64,000 bases of DNA from SZAS-79 sp963844255 (GCA_963844255.1 CAWJNP010000051.1:16532-80531); one strand, 5' to 3'; positions 1 to 9,576 are shown, counted from the first letter of the stretch. A program made the numbers and translations. Notes: generated by a model from the letters alone, not told the origin.

Positions 1-783
1 GTCATTGCCCCCGACGATCAGCAGGATGAGGTTGCCCAGGAATTCCTTCTGGTCCATGTTGCGCGTCGCAGGCGAGTGCGCGAGCATGGAAATCAGGTCG
101 TTCCTGGGTGCTGCATTGACGCGTTCGTTCCAGAGGCACGTGAAGTAGTCCTGGCACTTGCCCAGTTCCGCGAGTCGCATTTCCCAGGACGTCACCGGAC
201 CGTTGCCGTCGGGATCGCCGGTGGCCATGTCCGACCACCAGGTCAGCAGGCGCCGGTCTTCGAACGGGAAATCGAACAGGGTCGCGAGCATCTGCGTGGT
301 CAGTTCGATCGAAACCCGCTGCACCCAGTCGAATTCCTCGCCGATCGGCAGTCCGTCGAGGATGCGGCAGACGCGTTCGCGGATCGTCGCTTCAAGCACG
401 GCCAGGTTGCCCGGCGCGACGATGGGGCTGACGGTCTTTCTCTGCTCGTCGTGCCGCGGCGGATCCATTGCGATGAAGCTCGGGAATACCTCGGGCGCCG
501 GCCGCTCGGCAAGCGCGATTCCCCCGAGACCAGCCTCCGAGGAATAGACGGCGTGGTTGATATCGACCGTCATGATGTCCTGGTACTTCGTCACCGACCA
601 GTAAGGCCCGTAGCGTTTGCTGACCGCGAGGTGAACCGGGTCTTCCTTGCGCAGCCGCTCGAAGTACAGGCCGACAATATCCTGCTCGAACAGGTAGCCC
701 TTGCTGACGTCGATCTGCTCGATCGGCATCGCCCAGGCCTTGTCACGTTCCACGTTGGTCGCGCTGGTCTGCATGTTGATCAT
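1..783 (-). CDS. Cytochrome P450, N-terminal 261 residues (cut by window edge)
   Basis: This is a heme-thiolate monooxygenase, partial. Translation of the minus strand from the ATG at 783 stays open to base 1. It shows the P450 features DPPRHDEQRK near residue 107 (B-C region) and the start of the I-helix, LLIVGGND, at the very edge. The heme-binding cysteine lies outside the window. No good Shine-Dalgarno is visible; ATG at 774 (residue 4) is an alternative start. It lies 55 bp downstream of phnN on the same strand. The substrate class cannot be told from this half; such soluble bacterial P450s oxidise terpenoids, steroids or fatty acids. Confidence 0.9.
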   Translation of the reverse strand, partial: MINMQTSATNVERDKAWAMPIEQIDVSKGYLFEQDIVGLYFERLRKEDPVHLAVSKRYGPYWSVTKYQDIMTVDINHAVYSSEAGLGGIALAERPAPEVFPSFIAMDPPRHDEQRKTVSPIVAPGNLAVLEATIRERVCRILDGLPIGEEFDWVQRVSIELTTQMLATLFDFPFEDRRLLTWWSDMATGDPDGNGPVTSWEMRLAELGKCQDYFTCLWNERVNAAPRNDLISMLAHSPATRNMDQKEFLGNLILLIVGGND

Positions 784-838
784 CACTCTGGGTTTTTGAG
801 GCTGCGCAAGCTTACACCCGGGCGCACCGGGCCGCGAT

Positions 839-1387
839 TCAGTGCCGGAGCAGGAAGGCGAGCAGTTGCTCCCCAGCGTGTGCCAGCACGCCGTCGTTGG
901 CGATATGCAGCGCCGCCGAGGCTTCAGGCAGTGCGAGTTCGGCGCCGCGCGCAAGCCTGGCGCGGACCCGGGCGGGATCCTCACGGCCGCGGGCCAACAG
1001 GCGCTCACGCAGCACGTCCGGTGGTGCCGACACCTGCACGATTTCGATCTGCGGAAATGCGGCGCGCGCCTGCGCCAGGTGCGCACGCGAACCGCTGACG
1101 ACCACGGTTCGTCCTGCCGCCAGCCAGTCGCGCACCTCGCGGCCGATGCCGTAGGAATGGGCGTTGGCCTGCCAGTGCATCGCGAAGGCACCGGAGGCGC
1201 GCTGTGCCTCGAATTCGGCTTGCGTCACTGCAATGTGTTCTTCGCCGCCGGCATCCGCGGGGCGGGTCACTGTGCGCCGTGCAAATGCTACCCCCGCATC
1301 CGGTGGGATGCGATCGCGCGCATAGTCGATGACGCTGTCCTTGCCGGAGCCGGAGGGCCCGACGACATAGATGAGGCGACCGTTCAT
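839..1387 (-). CDS. phnN: PhnN-type ribose 1,5-bisphosphate phosphokinase
   Basis: A 182-residue guanylate-kinase-fold protein with Walker A motif VGPSGSGKDS at residues 8-17. PhnN phosphorylates ribose 1,5-bisphosphate to PRPP, the last step of C-P lyase phosphonate breakdown and an alternative PRPP source. Length fits the family (about 180-190). The open frame extends far upstream (to about 2305), but the extension is only the antisense of the permease gene; MNGRLIYVVG at 1387 matches the family start. It is divergent from the permease gene with 36 bp between them. No other phn genes are in the window, so it stands alone here. Confidence 0.85.
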   Translation of the reverse strand: MNGRLIYVVGPSGSGKDSVIDYARDRIPPDAGVAFARRTVTRPADAGGEEHIAVTQAEFEAQRASGAFAMHWQANAHSYGIGREVRDWLAAGRTVVVSGSRAHLAQARAAFPQIEIVQVSAPPDVLRERLLARGREDPARVRARLARGAELALPEASAALHIANDGVLAHAGEQLLAFLLRH

Positions 1388-1423
1388 GGAGGGACATTCT
1401 ACGGCGCGTAGAATCGCCCGCTC

Positions 1424-3964
1424 ATGACAATTACGCTGCGCCTGCTGGTGGAACTCAACGCGCGCTTCGCCCACCAGCGGGGCCGCGTGTTGCTGTCGGT
1501 GGTGGGGATTGCGCTCGGCGTGGCGCTCGGATTCGCGGTGTTCCTCGTCAACCGTGCCGCGGTGAATGAATTTTCGCTCGCGGTGCGCACGATGGCCGGC
1601 GCGGCCGACCTGGAAGTGCGCGGCGGGCGCGCCGGCTTCGAGGAGTCCCTGTATCCGCGCCTTGCGAAACTCGAAGGCGTCGCGGTGGCGAGCCCGATGC
1701 TCGACGTCGAAGCGGGCGTTGCCGCTGACGCGGCGGCCGACGGTCGCCGCCCCCGCGGCGTTCCTTCGACTCTGCGCCTGCTCGGCATGGATCCGCTGCG
1801 CGCGGTCGCCATCCAGCCCGCGCTGTTTGCCGACCGGCCGCAGCGCATCTTCGAATTGTTGCAGCCCGACAGCGTGTGGCTTTCGGCAGGCGCTGCGCAG
1901 GCGCTGAAACTCGACACGGGCGACCGGCTCGCACTCGTGGTGGGGCTGGCGCGCGTGGAATTCGAGGTTGCGGGGGTGCTCCCGGCAGCGAGCCTGCGTG
2001 GCAACGCCGCGCTCACCGACGTCTCTACCGCACAGTGGCGGCTGGGGCAGCTTGGCCGCTTGAACCGGATCGACCTGCGCATCGTACCGGGCGCCGATGT
2101 TGCGGCGCTGCGCGAGCGGATCGCAGCCCTTCTGCCGCCGGGTGCGCACGTCGCGGAAGTCGCCGAGCTGGAGGAGCAGGGGGCGAGTCTTTCTCGCGCC
2201 TATCGCGTGAACCTCGGCGTGCTCGCGCTGGTCGCCCTGTTCACCGGGGGATTCCTGGTGTTTTCGGCGCAGGCGCTTGAAGTCACGCGACGGCGCGCAG
2301 AGCACGGACTGTTGCGCGTGATGGGATTGACGCGTTCCGGCGTGGTGCGACTGGTGCTCGCCGAAACCGCAGTGGTCGGCGCCCTCGGGAGCGCCGCCGG
2401 ACTGGCGCTGGGTTATGGACTTGCGCGGCTCGCGGCACGGGCGGCCGGTGGCGATCTCGGCGCCGGCATGTTTCGCGGCATGCAGCCCGAAATCGGATTT
2501 CCGCCGGTGGCCGCCGGCCTGTTCTTCGCCGCCGGCCTTGTGATTTCTCTGCTCGCCGGCTGGTTGCCCGCGCTCGATGCTGCACGGGCTGCCCCGGCGC
2601 GCGCGCTGAAAAGCGGCGACGAGCAGCAGATGTTCGAAAAACTGGTCTCCCCGTGGCCGGGCGTGGTGCTGCTTGCTGCCGGCGCCGGGCTGACGCAGTT
2701 GGGCCCGATCGACGGCATCCCCGTATTCGGTTACGCATCGATTGCGGCCGTCCTGCTCGGCGGGATCCTGCTCATGCCCAGCGCTTCCACTGCAGTGCTC
2801 GCACTTTCCGGCGTGCCGCGCTCCGTGCCGTTAGGCCTGGCGCTGGCGCAGCTGCGCGGCGCCCCGGGTCAGGCCATGGTGAGCCTTTCGGCGATCGTCG
2901 CGAGTTTCGCCCTGATGGTGGCGATGGCGATCATGGTGTCCTCGTTCCGTCAATCGGTCGACGACTGGCTGAACGCCGTGTTGCCTGCAGACTATTACTT
3001 CCGCACCTCCCAATCGGGAGATACCGGGTTTCTCGATCCCGGGTTTGCCGCGCGCGTTCGTGCGCTGCCCGAGGTCGCGCGCGTCGAGTTCCAGCGCAGC
3101 GAACGCCTGACACTTGATCCCGCACGACCTGTGGTGGCGCTGATTGCGCGCGACCTGCCGCCTGATGCGGCGCGCGCGCTGCCTCTGGCCGGCGTGCAGT
3201 ACGCGCGCACGCCCGCCGACCCGCCGCCGGCCTGGATCAGCGAGGCCGTACAGACTGTATACGGCCATGTGCCAGGCAGGACCATCACGCTGGCAATCGG
3301 CGGACAGCGCAGGACCTTCGTCGTGGCCGGAATATGGCGCGACTACGCGCGCCAGCATGGCGCGATCGTGATCGACCGCGCGGACTATGTGCGACTGACC
3401 GGCGACGAGCGCGTCAACGACGCAGCGCTCTGGCTGCAGCCGGGCGTGGGTGCCGCGCGTATCGAAACCGCGCTGCGCGCGCTGCCGGGGGGGGCGCTGC
3501 TCGACATGGCCGCGCCGGGCGAGATCCGCAAGGTCTCGCTGTCGGTGTTCGATCGCAGCTTCGCCGTCACCTATGCACTCGAATCGGTGGCGGTGCTGGT
3601 GGGACTGTTCGGCCTGTCCGCGAGCCTGGGCGCGATCGTGCTGGCGCGCAAGCGCGAATTCGGCATGTTGCGCCATATCGGCATGACGCGACGTCAGATC
3701 GGGGCGATGCTCGCGATCGAGGGCGGCCTCCTGGCCGCGTTCGGTGCGGCCGCCGGGTTGCTGGTGGGCTGGGTCATCGGGCTGATCCTGATCCATGTGG
3801 TGAACCGGCAATCGTTCAACTGGGGGATGGAGCTGCATCTGCCCTGGGGTCTGCTCGCAAGCCTGACCTCGGTGCTCCTGCTGCTGTCGGTGCAGACTGC
3901 GTACGTTTCGGGGCGAGAAGCCATGGGCATGGGCCCGGTGCGCGCGGTGAGGGAGGACTGGTGA
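1424..3964 (+). CDS. FtsX/MacB-type ABC transporter permease, large two-domain form
   Basis: An 846-residue inner-membrane protein with the architecture of large ABC-type permeases: an N-terminal membrane segment (about residues 18-42), a periplasmic region, an FtsX block near 265-395, further membrane segments near 405-505, a second periplasmic region, and a last FtsX block near 715-835. Such permeases work with a LolD/MacB-type ATPase to move lipids or lipoproteins by mechanotransmission. The usual neighbouring ATPase gene is missing: upstream lies divergent phnN. The stop overlaps the GTG of the next gene by 4 bp (GTGA), so permease and lipocalin are co-translated. Confidence 0.85.
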   Translation: MTITLRLLVELNARFAHQRGRVLLSVVGIALGVALGFAVFLVNRAAVNEFSLAVRTMAGAADLEVRGGRAGFEESLYPRLAKLEGVAVASPMLDVEAGVAADAAADGRRPRGVPSTLRLLGMDPLRAVAIQPALFADRPQRIFELLQPDSVWLSAGAAQALKLDTGDRLALVVGLARVEFEVAGVLPAASLRGNAALTDVSTAQWRLGQLGRLNRIDLRIVPGADVAALRERIAALLPPGAHVAEVAELEEQGASLSRAYRVNLGVLALVALFTGGFLVFSAQALEVTRRRAEHGLLRVMGLTRSGVVRLVLAETAVVGALGSAAGLALGYGLARLAARAAGGDLGAGMFRGMQPEIGFPPVAAGLFFAAGLVISLLAGWLPALDAARAAPARALKSGDEQQMFEKLVSPWPGVVLLAAGAGLTQLGPIDGIPVFGYASIAAVLLGGILLMPSASTAVLALSGVPRSVPLGLALAQLRGAPGQAMVSLSAIVASFALMVAMAIMVSSFRQSVDDWLNAVLPADYYFRTSQSGDTGFLDPGFAARVRALPEVARVEFQRSERLTLDPARPVVALIARDLPPDAARALPLAGVQYARTPADPPPAWISEAVQTVYGHVPGRTITLAIGGQRRTFVVAGIWRDYARQHGAIVIDRADYVRLTGDERVNDAALWLQPGVGAARIETALRALPGGALLDMAAPGEIRKVSLSVFDRSFAVTYALESVAVLVGLFGLSASLGAIVLARKREFGMLRHIGMTRRQIGAMLAIEGGLLAAFGAAAGLLVGWVIGLILIHVVNRQSFNWGMELHLPWGLLASLTSVLLLLSVQTAYVSGREAMGMGPVRAVREDW

Positions 3965-5031
3965 GGCGGCGCGCATTTCTGGCTTCGCTCGGCGCGTTCG
4001 CGGCCAGTCCGATCCCTGCCGCCGAGGTCGCCTACCCCGTCGTGCGCGCGGGTGTCCCGCTTGTTTTTCCGCGCGACCACGGCGCGCATCCGGCGTTTCG
4101 TACCGAGTGGTGGTACGTGACCGGCTGGCTGCGCGATGCGCGCGGCGCAGACCTCGGCTTTCAGGTCACATTCTTTCGCACCCGGCCTCCGATCGGGGAT
4201 GCCAACCCGAGTTCCTTTGCGCCGCGCCAGCTCTTGCTCGCGCACGCGGCCCTGGCCGATCCGAAAGTCGGGCATCTGCTGCACGATCAGCGCGCCGGGC
4301 GGGCAGCGCTCGGCGTTGCCGGGTTCGCAGAGGACACCACGCGCGTGTGGATCGACGCATGGCGACTGGAACTGGCGGGCGAGCGTTACCGCGCAGTGAT
4401 CACTGCACGTGAATTCGCTCTCGACCTGGTGTTCGCGGCCGGGCGTCCCCCTTTGCTGCAGGGTGCCGGCGGCGTGAGCCGCAAGGGCACGCGCGCGTCG
4501 GAGGCAAGCTATTACTACAGTCGCCCGGGACTGGTGGTCAGCGGATCGATCGAGCGCGGCGCCGGATCCGAGCCGGTGAGCGGCACGGCCTGGCTGGATC
4601 ACGAGTGGTCGAGCGAGTACCTCGCCGCCGGCGCGAGCGGCTGGGACTGGATCGGCATCAACCTGGACGACGGCGGGGCGCTGATGGCGTTTCGCATGCG
4701 CGGCAAGGGTGGCGAGGTTCTTTACGCCGGCGGCACGCGCGCGCATGCCGACGGGCGCCGCGTGACATTCGGTCCGGATGAGGTCGCGTTCGCGCCACTG
4801 CGCCGCTGGCGCTCCCCGCGCAGCGGAACCGAATATCCCGTGGCCATGCAGGTGCGCGCGGGGGGCGAGAGCTGGCGCATCGAGCCTCTGTTCGAGGACC
4901 AGGAACTCGACTCGCGCGCAAGCACCGCGACGATCTACTGGGAGGGCGCGGTGCGTGCCGTTCGCGATGGAAAACCGGCCGGCCGCGGATACCTCGAGCT
5001 GACTGGCTACTGGCAGCCCATGCGCATATGA
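3961..5031 (+). CDS. CrtC/AttH-like lipocalin-fold protein, exported
   Basis: A 356-residue protein starting at GTG 3961, which overlaps the permease stop. The N-terminus carries arginines then a hydrophobic run ending in alanines (RRRAFLASLGAF), a probable Tat-like signal peptide. The mature part has TEWWYVTGWL near residue 48, the hallmark of the CrtC/AttH (hydroxyneurosporene synthase-like lipocalin) family, and WLDHEWSSEY further on. FtsX permeases are commonly followed by this family, probably as the periplasmic partner that receives a lipid-like substrate. No evidence here for carotenoid chemistry. Upstream open frame before 3961 is permease shadow. Confidence 0.85.
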   Translation: MRRRAFLASLGAFAASPIPAAEVAYPVVRAGVPLVFPRDHGAHPAFRTEWWYVTGWLRDARGADLGFQVTFFRTRPPIGDANPSSFAPRQLLLAHAALADPKVGHLLHDQRAGRAALGVAGFAEDTTRVWIDAWRLELAGERYRAVITAREFALDLVFAAGRPPLLQGAGGVSRKGTRASEASYYYSRPGLVVSGSIERGAGSEPVSGTAWLDHEWSSEYLAAGASGWDWIGINLDDGGALMAFRMRGKGGEVLYAGGTRAHADGRRVTFGPDEVAFAPLRRWRSPRSGTEYPVAMQVRAGGESWRIEPLFEDQELDSRASTATIYWEGAVRAVRDGKPAGRGYLELTGYWQPMRI

Positions 5032-5122
5032 CATCGAACGGCATCGAACACGGGGCCCGGCCTCTGCTATCTTGGCCCGGGTCCACCGCGACTACAATCG
5101 AGCATCCGGAGGGGACGGGCAC

Positions 5123-5932
5123 ATGCAGCACATCATGATCATCGGCGCCGGCGCCATCGGCACCTACCTCGTTCGCGAACTGCACGGCATGTATCCGCAG
5201 ATGCGGCTGTCCTGCATCGAGCGCGCGGAGTTCAGTGAACAGGCGCGCACACGCCTGCAGGACATTGCCGGCGGAGCCGCCGAAGTCTACGAGAGCGTTT
5301 CTGCGGTGCCGGCCGGCGCCGAACTCGCCGTCGAGTGTGGCGGCCATGCCGCCGTTTTGCAGCATGGCGTGACGTGTCTCGAGGCCGGTCACGACCTGCT
5401 GGTGGCCTCGGTGGGCGCGCTGGCCGACCAGGCCCTGCACGACCGGCTGGTCGATGCCGCGCGGCGCAGCGGCCGCAAGCTGCTGATTCCTGCCGGCGCC
5501 GTTGCGGGCATGGACGGACTGGCGGCTGCGCGCCTGGCCGGCATCGACCGCGTTCGCTATACGTCCAGAAAACTGCCGCTCGCGTGGAAAGGCACGCATG
5601 CGGAAACGCTCTGCGATCTCGGCGCGGTCAGCGCAGCCACCGAGTTCCTGCGCACCGATGCGCGCCAGGCCGCGACCCTGTTTCCGCAGAACGCCAACGT
5701 CGCCGCAACCATCGCGCTGGCCGGCATCGGCTTCGAGCGCACCGAGGTCTCGCTGAACGCCGATCCGGCGGCGCAGGGCAACACCCACCTGCTGGAAGTG
5801 GAAGGTGCCTGCGGCAGCATGCGGATCGAACTTCGAAACAAGCCCTTCCCGGACAACCCGAAAACTTCGATGCTCGCCGGATTGTCGCTGTTGCGGGTGA
5901 TCCGCAACCGGACCGAGGCCGTGCAGGTCTGA
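5123..5932 (+). CDS. L-aspartate dehydrogenase-like oxidoreductase
   Basis: A 269-residue NAD(P)-binding protein starting at ATG 5123 behind a GGAGGGG stretch; the upstream in-frame codons from 5072 are probably not translated. The Rossmann motif GAGAIGTYL is at residues 8-16. Length and the C-terminal block (FPQNANVAATIALAG) match the aspartate dehydrogenase family (NadX-like), which deaminates L-aspartate or reduces iminoaspartate. No other NAD-biosynthesis genes are here; its place in a dioxygenase/aldehyde dehydrogenase cluster suggests a catabolic paralogue acting on another amino or imino acid. Followed directly by an AGGAGAT ribosome-binding site that belonged to the dioxygenase remnant. 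Confidence 0.8.
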   Translation: MQHIMIIGAGAIGTYLVRELHGMYPQMRLSCIERAEFSEQARTRLQDIAGGAAEVYESVSAVPAGAELAVECGGHAAVLQHGVTCLEAGHDLLVASVGALADQALHDRLVDAARRSGRKLLIPAGAVAGMDGLAAARLAGIDRVRYTSRKLPLAWKGTHAETLCDLGAVSAATEFLRTDARQAATLFPQNANVAATIALAGIGFERTEVSLNADPAAQGNTHLLEVEGACGSMRIELRNKPFPDNPKTSMLAGLSLLRVIRNRTEAVQV

Positions 5933-5942
5933 GGAGATCAAA

Positions 5943-6130
5943 TTGGCATTGAAGACGAAACGACTCACCCACCGGTTCGGTGGCGCACGTGGCTACCGTA
6001 GGCACTCGTGATGTGGGACAACCGCAGCCGCGTGCATTCGGCGCAGGCCGATTTCGATCATGGCACGCCGCGCAAGTTCCACCGGACCACGGTGCGCGGC
6101 GAGCAAAGCGGTCACCTCATCGAATCCTGA
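5943..6130 (+). pseudogene. Internally deleted TauD/TfdA-family dioxygenase remnant
   Basis: A good ribosome-binding site (GAGGAGAT) precedes TTG 5943, and the first codons read MALKTKRLTHRFG, like the N-terminus of TauD/TfdA 2-oxoglutarate dioxygenases. After about 20 codons the frame stops (TGA at 6009-6011). In another frame, 6002-6130 reads ALVMWDNRSRVH and then FHRTTVRG, the C-terminal WDNR-x-H and RTTxxG motifs of the same family. The middle of roughly 230 residues, with the first iron ligands, is gone. I infer an internal deletion that joined the two ends out of frame. No active product is possible. Confidence 0.7.
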
Positions 6131-6143
6131 CCCAGGGAAATAC

Positions 6144-7229
6144 ATGCACAACCCTTACATCCTCGGCGGCGCCATGCTGCCGCATGCACCGCAGTTCTTC
6201 ACCCAGCCCGAGACCGAGGACAAGGCGACGATCGCCGCGGTGCAGAAAGTTGCCGCGAAGATCGGCGAGGGCCTCAAGGCGCTCGAGCCCGACGTCTGGA
6301 TCGTGATCGGCAACGATCATGCACAGCAGTTCTTCGCCAACGTCGCGCCGCCGTTCACGCTTCACGTGGGCGGGGTGGGTCGCGGCCAGTTCGCCGGGCG
6401 CGAATTCAAATTCAACATTGCGAGCGAAATCGGCTTTGCGCTGGTCAAGGATTTCTATCGCGCCGGGTTCGACCCGGCATTCACGAGCACGGCCGAGATC
6501 GACTACGCCCTGGGCATCCCGATGACGCACCTGGGCATCGGCGATGCGCCGATCCTTCCGATCTTCGTGAACGCCTATCTGCCGCCACAACCAACCATGG
6601 AACGCTGCTACCTGTTCGGGCAGGCGCTGGGCCGGGGCCTGGCCGCGCTCGGCGTGCGCGCCGTGGTGATGGCCAGCGGCGGGATGTCCCATTTCCCGGG
6701 CACCGACAATTACAGCAATCCCGCGCTCGCGTTCGATGAGGCGGCACTGGAGCCGCTGCGGCAGGGACGCCTGAAGACGCTGCTCGGCTACGAAGACGCG
6801 CTGCTCGACAGGACCGGCAACATCGAACTGCGCTGCTGGGGCGTCGCTGCCGGCATGCTCGGTGACCGTGTGCCCGACGTGGTGCAGCTGAACCCGAGCT
6901 GGCATCACAACTACGCTTCGCTCGGCTGGTACAGCCCCGCCTCGGTGTCAGAAGCGGCGCCGCATTACCCGCAGATCGCCCCGGAATTGCAGGGCCTCAC
7001 GAATGCGCTGTTCGCCATGGCCAACGACCGTGCCGCGCGCGATGCGCACCTTGCCGACCCAGGCGCCTACGCGGACAAGTACCACCTCGAGGGCCGGCAG
7101 AGAAAGCTGCTGGTCGACTTCGATGCGCCGGGTATCGTGGCTGCAGGCGTTCACCCGCTGCTGATCTTCCTGGTGCGCATGCATGTGGAACGCGAGCGCG
7201 GCGTGAAGCCGGCGGCAGGCAAGCCGTGA
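6144..7229 (+). CDS. Class III extradiol ring-cleavage dioxygenase (LigB-type)
   Basis: A 361-residue protein starting at ATG 6144 after CAGGGAAA. It belongs to the LigB/class III extradiol family, non-heme iron enzymes that open catechol-type rings next to the diol. Conserved histidines fit the iron and acid-base positions: MLPHAPQF near residue 14, GNDHAQQFF near 58 and GGMSHFPG near 183. The C-terminal 80 residues resemble the fused small-subunit-like tail seen in some members. It overlaps the aldehyde dehydrogenase start by 4 bp (GTGA). Likely role: cleavage of an aromatic intermediate whose aldehyde product is oxidised by the next gene. The exact substrate is unknown. Confidence 0.8.
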   Translation: MHNPYILGGAMLPHAPQFFTQPETEDKATIAAVQKVAAKIGEGLKALEPDVWIVIGNDHAQQFFANVAPPFTLHVGGVGRGQFAGREFKFNIASEIGFALVKDFYRAGFDPAFTSTAEIDYALGIPMTHLGIGDAPILPIFVNAYLPPQPTMERCYLFGQALGRGLAALGVRAVVMASGGMSHFPGTDNYSNPALAFDEAALEPLRQGRLKTLLGYEDALLDRTGNIELRCWGVAAGMLGDRVPDVVQLNPSWHHNYASLGWYSPASVSEAAPHYPQIAPELQGLTNALFAMANDRAARDAHLADPGAYADKYHLEGRQRKLLVDFDAPGIVAAGVHPLLIFLVRMHVERERGVKPAAGKP

Positions 7230-8663
7230 GCATCGAGCTCGGCGCGTGGATCGGCGGTCGCACGGTTGCCGTGCCGGACGCCGTGGCACGCATCGAGCTG
7301 CGCAGTCCGGTGGACGGCAGCCTGAGTTACCGCCTGCCGGATGCCGGTGCCGACCTGGTCGAAGCCGCGGTCGGCAATGCTGCCGCGGCGTTCGAGGCAC
7401 ACCGGCATGTGCCTACCGCGACCCGCATCGCCTGGCTGGAGGCAATGGCAAGGACCGTGGCGGCGAACACCGGCCCGATCGTCGACAGTATCGTGCGCGC
7501 GATCGGCAAGCCGCGCCGCGCGGCGACATTCGAAGCGGGGCGGGTGGCGGAATTCCTGCGCGGCTGCGTCGCCGAACTCTCCACCTGGCGCGGCGAACTG
7601 GTGCCGGTGGACAGCGTGCCGCTGGGCGCGGGCCATCTGGGCCTGGCGCGGCGGATTCCCTGCGGCGTGGTCGGCGCAATCACGCCCTTCAACGCGCCGG
7701 CAAACCTGCTCGTGCAGAAGATCGGCCCCGCGCTGGCGACCGGCAATGCGGTAGTGGTGAAGCCGCATCCGACCGGCGTCGAGACTGCGCTGCTGATCGC
7801 GGCGCTGTGCAAGGAGGCGGGCCTGCCCGACGGCCTGTTCAACGTGGTGCCGGGCGACCGCGAGGCCGCGCGGGCGCTCGCGGCGCATCCGCGCGTGGCG
7901 GTGGTCAGCCTGACGGGCGGTGTCGCGGCAGCAGAGGCCTTGGCGCGCGCCGCCGGCGCGAAGAAATTCTGCGCGGAGCTGGGCTCGAGCGCAGCCAACA
8001 TCGTGCTGGCCGATGCGAATCTCGAGGATGCCGCGCAGAAGATCGCACGCGCCGGGTTCGAGGCCAGCGGCCAGCAGTGCATTTCCGCGCAGCGGATCAT
8101 CGTCGAGCAGGCGGTGTTCGGGCGTTTCCTGGAACTGTTCGTCGCCGCGGCGAAGTCGCTCAAGGTCGGACTGCCGGAAGAAGCAGGGCGTGGACATCGG
8201 GCCGATGGTGAACGTGGCCTCGGCCGAGCGGGTGATGGCGATGGTTCAGGATGCCGAAGACCGGGGCGCGAAAGTCGCGCTGCGACCGGTACGCAATGGC
8301 GCTGTCGTCTCTCCCGGGATTCTCGTGTCCGCACCGCGCGCGTCGCGCCTGCTGTGCGAGGAAGCATTCGGCCCGGTGGTGGTGGTGCAGCCGGCGCAGG
8401 GGCTGGACGACGCCATCGCACAGGCCAACGACTCGCAGTTCGGACTGCAGGGCGCATGCTTTACCGCGAGCCTGGATGCAGCGATGAAGGTGGCCGAGCG
8501 CTTCGATTCGGGTTCGGTGTGGATCAACGAGGCGAGCCGGTTCCGGCTCGACATGTACCCGTTCGGCGGGGTCAAGCAGTCGGGCTACGGCCGCGAAGGA
8601 ATACGCTACGCAATGGAGGAGTACTCGCAATGGAAATTCGTCGGTTTGAAATCTTCGGTGTGA
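7226..8663 (+). pseudogene. NAD-dependent aldehyde dehydrogenase with one-base frameshift
   Basis: The frame from GTG 7226 gives the N-terminal two thirds of an aldehyde dehydrogenase: cofactor-binding SLTGGVAAAEAL, glutamate in ELGSSAANIV and catalytic cysteine in ASGQQCISAQR. Near 8183 the family sequence continues in the next frame (VDIGPMVN, EEAFGPVVVV, PFGGVKQSGYGREG) to the TGA at 8661-8663. One extra A in GAAGAAGC explains the break; restoring it gives about 478 residues, normal for the family. So it is either a sequencing indel or a fresh pseudogene. It would oxidise the ring-fission aldehyde from the upstream dioxygenase. Confidence 0.85.
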
Positions 8664-8667
8664 CGCT

Positions 8668-9576
8668 TTGAGCACGATGAGCGGCGAGATCGCAGTCCCC
8701 GACGAGGTCTACCGCCTGATGGCCGAAATCGGACCGAAATGGGCGAGCAACGTTCCGGTGCACGTCAGGCAGATGATCGATGCGTTCACGCCGCTGCTCG
8801 CGCGTTGCCCGAAAGACGGCGTGCAGGCCTCGCGCGATATCGCCTATGGCGGGCATCCGCGCCAGGTGCTGGACGTGTACAGACCCGCCGGCGCGAAGGG
8901 CGCGCCGGTGGTGCTGTTTGTCCACGGCGGCGCGTTCGTCGACGGGGAGAAGGACCGTTCCACCGAGGTCTACAGCAACGTCTGCAACTGGTTCGCGCGC
9001 CACGGCATCGTGGGGATCAACGTCGAGTTCCGCCTTGCGCCGGAATTCGCCTATCCCTCGGGCACGATCGATGTCGGCCTGGCGGCGAAATGGGCGGTGG
9101 ACAACGCCGTGTCCATCGGCGCAGACCCGGCAAAGCTGTATGTGTTCGGTCATTCGGCCGGAGCGGCGCATACGGCGTCCTATGCCTACGGCGCGCCGGG
9201 TTCGGAGGGCGGGCCCCGTGTCGCAGGTTCGATCGTGGTCAGCGGCCGGGTGCGTGCCGACAACCTGGCGTCCAATCCCAATGCCAGGAAAGTCGAGGCC
9301 TACTACGGGACCGATGCGGGACTGTTCGAGGAGCGCTCGGCCCTGCACTGGGCGAAAGCGGGGGTGCCCACGTTCATCGCGATCGCCGAGTACGAGAACC
9401 CGCTGCTCGACATCTACTGTCTCGAGCTTGCGCACCGGATCGCGCAGCACAGCGGCCGGGCGCCGCGGGTGCTGCAACTGCCCGGCCACAACCACACTTC
9501 GATCATTGCGCATGTGAACACCGCCGAGAATCTGCTCGGGAATGCACTGTTGGCGTTCGTCAGGGACCCGAAATAG
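8668..9576 (+). CDS. Alpha/beta hydrolase, HSL/BD-FAE-like carboxylesterase
   Basis: About 302 residues from TTG 8668 (or ATG 8677, nine bases later). Motifs: oxyanion-hole HGGAFVDGE near residue 90, nucleophile elbow FGHSAGAAH near 164, and a late histidine in LPGHNHTSII. This is the hormone-sensitive lipase/arylformamidase-like branch of serine hydrolases acting on small esters or amides. It follows the aldehyde dehydrogenase by 4 bp and is the last gene before an intergenic gap, so it likely belongs to the same catabolic operon as 5123-8663. Substrate not predictable. Confidence 0.8.
   Translation: MSTMSGEIAVPDEVYRLMAEIGPKWASNVPVHVRQMIDAFTPLLARCPKDGVQASRDIAYGGHPRQVLDVYRPAGAKGAPVVLFVHGGAFVDGEKDRSTEVYSNVCNWFARHGIVGINVEFRLAPEFAYPSGTIDVGLAAKWAVDNAVSIGADPAKLYVFGHSAGAAHTASYAYGAPGSEGGPRVAGSIVVSGRVRADNLASNPNARKVEAYYGTDAGLFEERSALHWAKAGVPTFIAIAEYENPLLDIYCLELAHRIAQHSGRAPRVLQLPGHNHTSIIAHVNTAENLLGNALLAFVRDPK

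Noticed and set aside
76..1098. Long plus-strand open frame at the left edge
   Set aside because: It is antisense to the P450 and phnN genes; its translation is arginine/histidine-rich without any family motif, while the minus strand gives clear P450 and PhnN motifs.
2831..5034. Long minus-strand open frames under the permease and lipocalin genes
   Set aside because: High-GC shadow frames; composition (R, H, Q rich) and lack of motifs, with well-supported genes on the plus strand.
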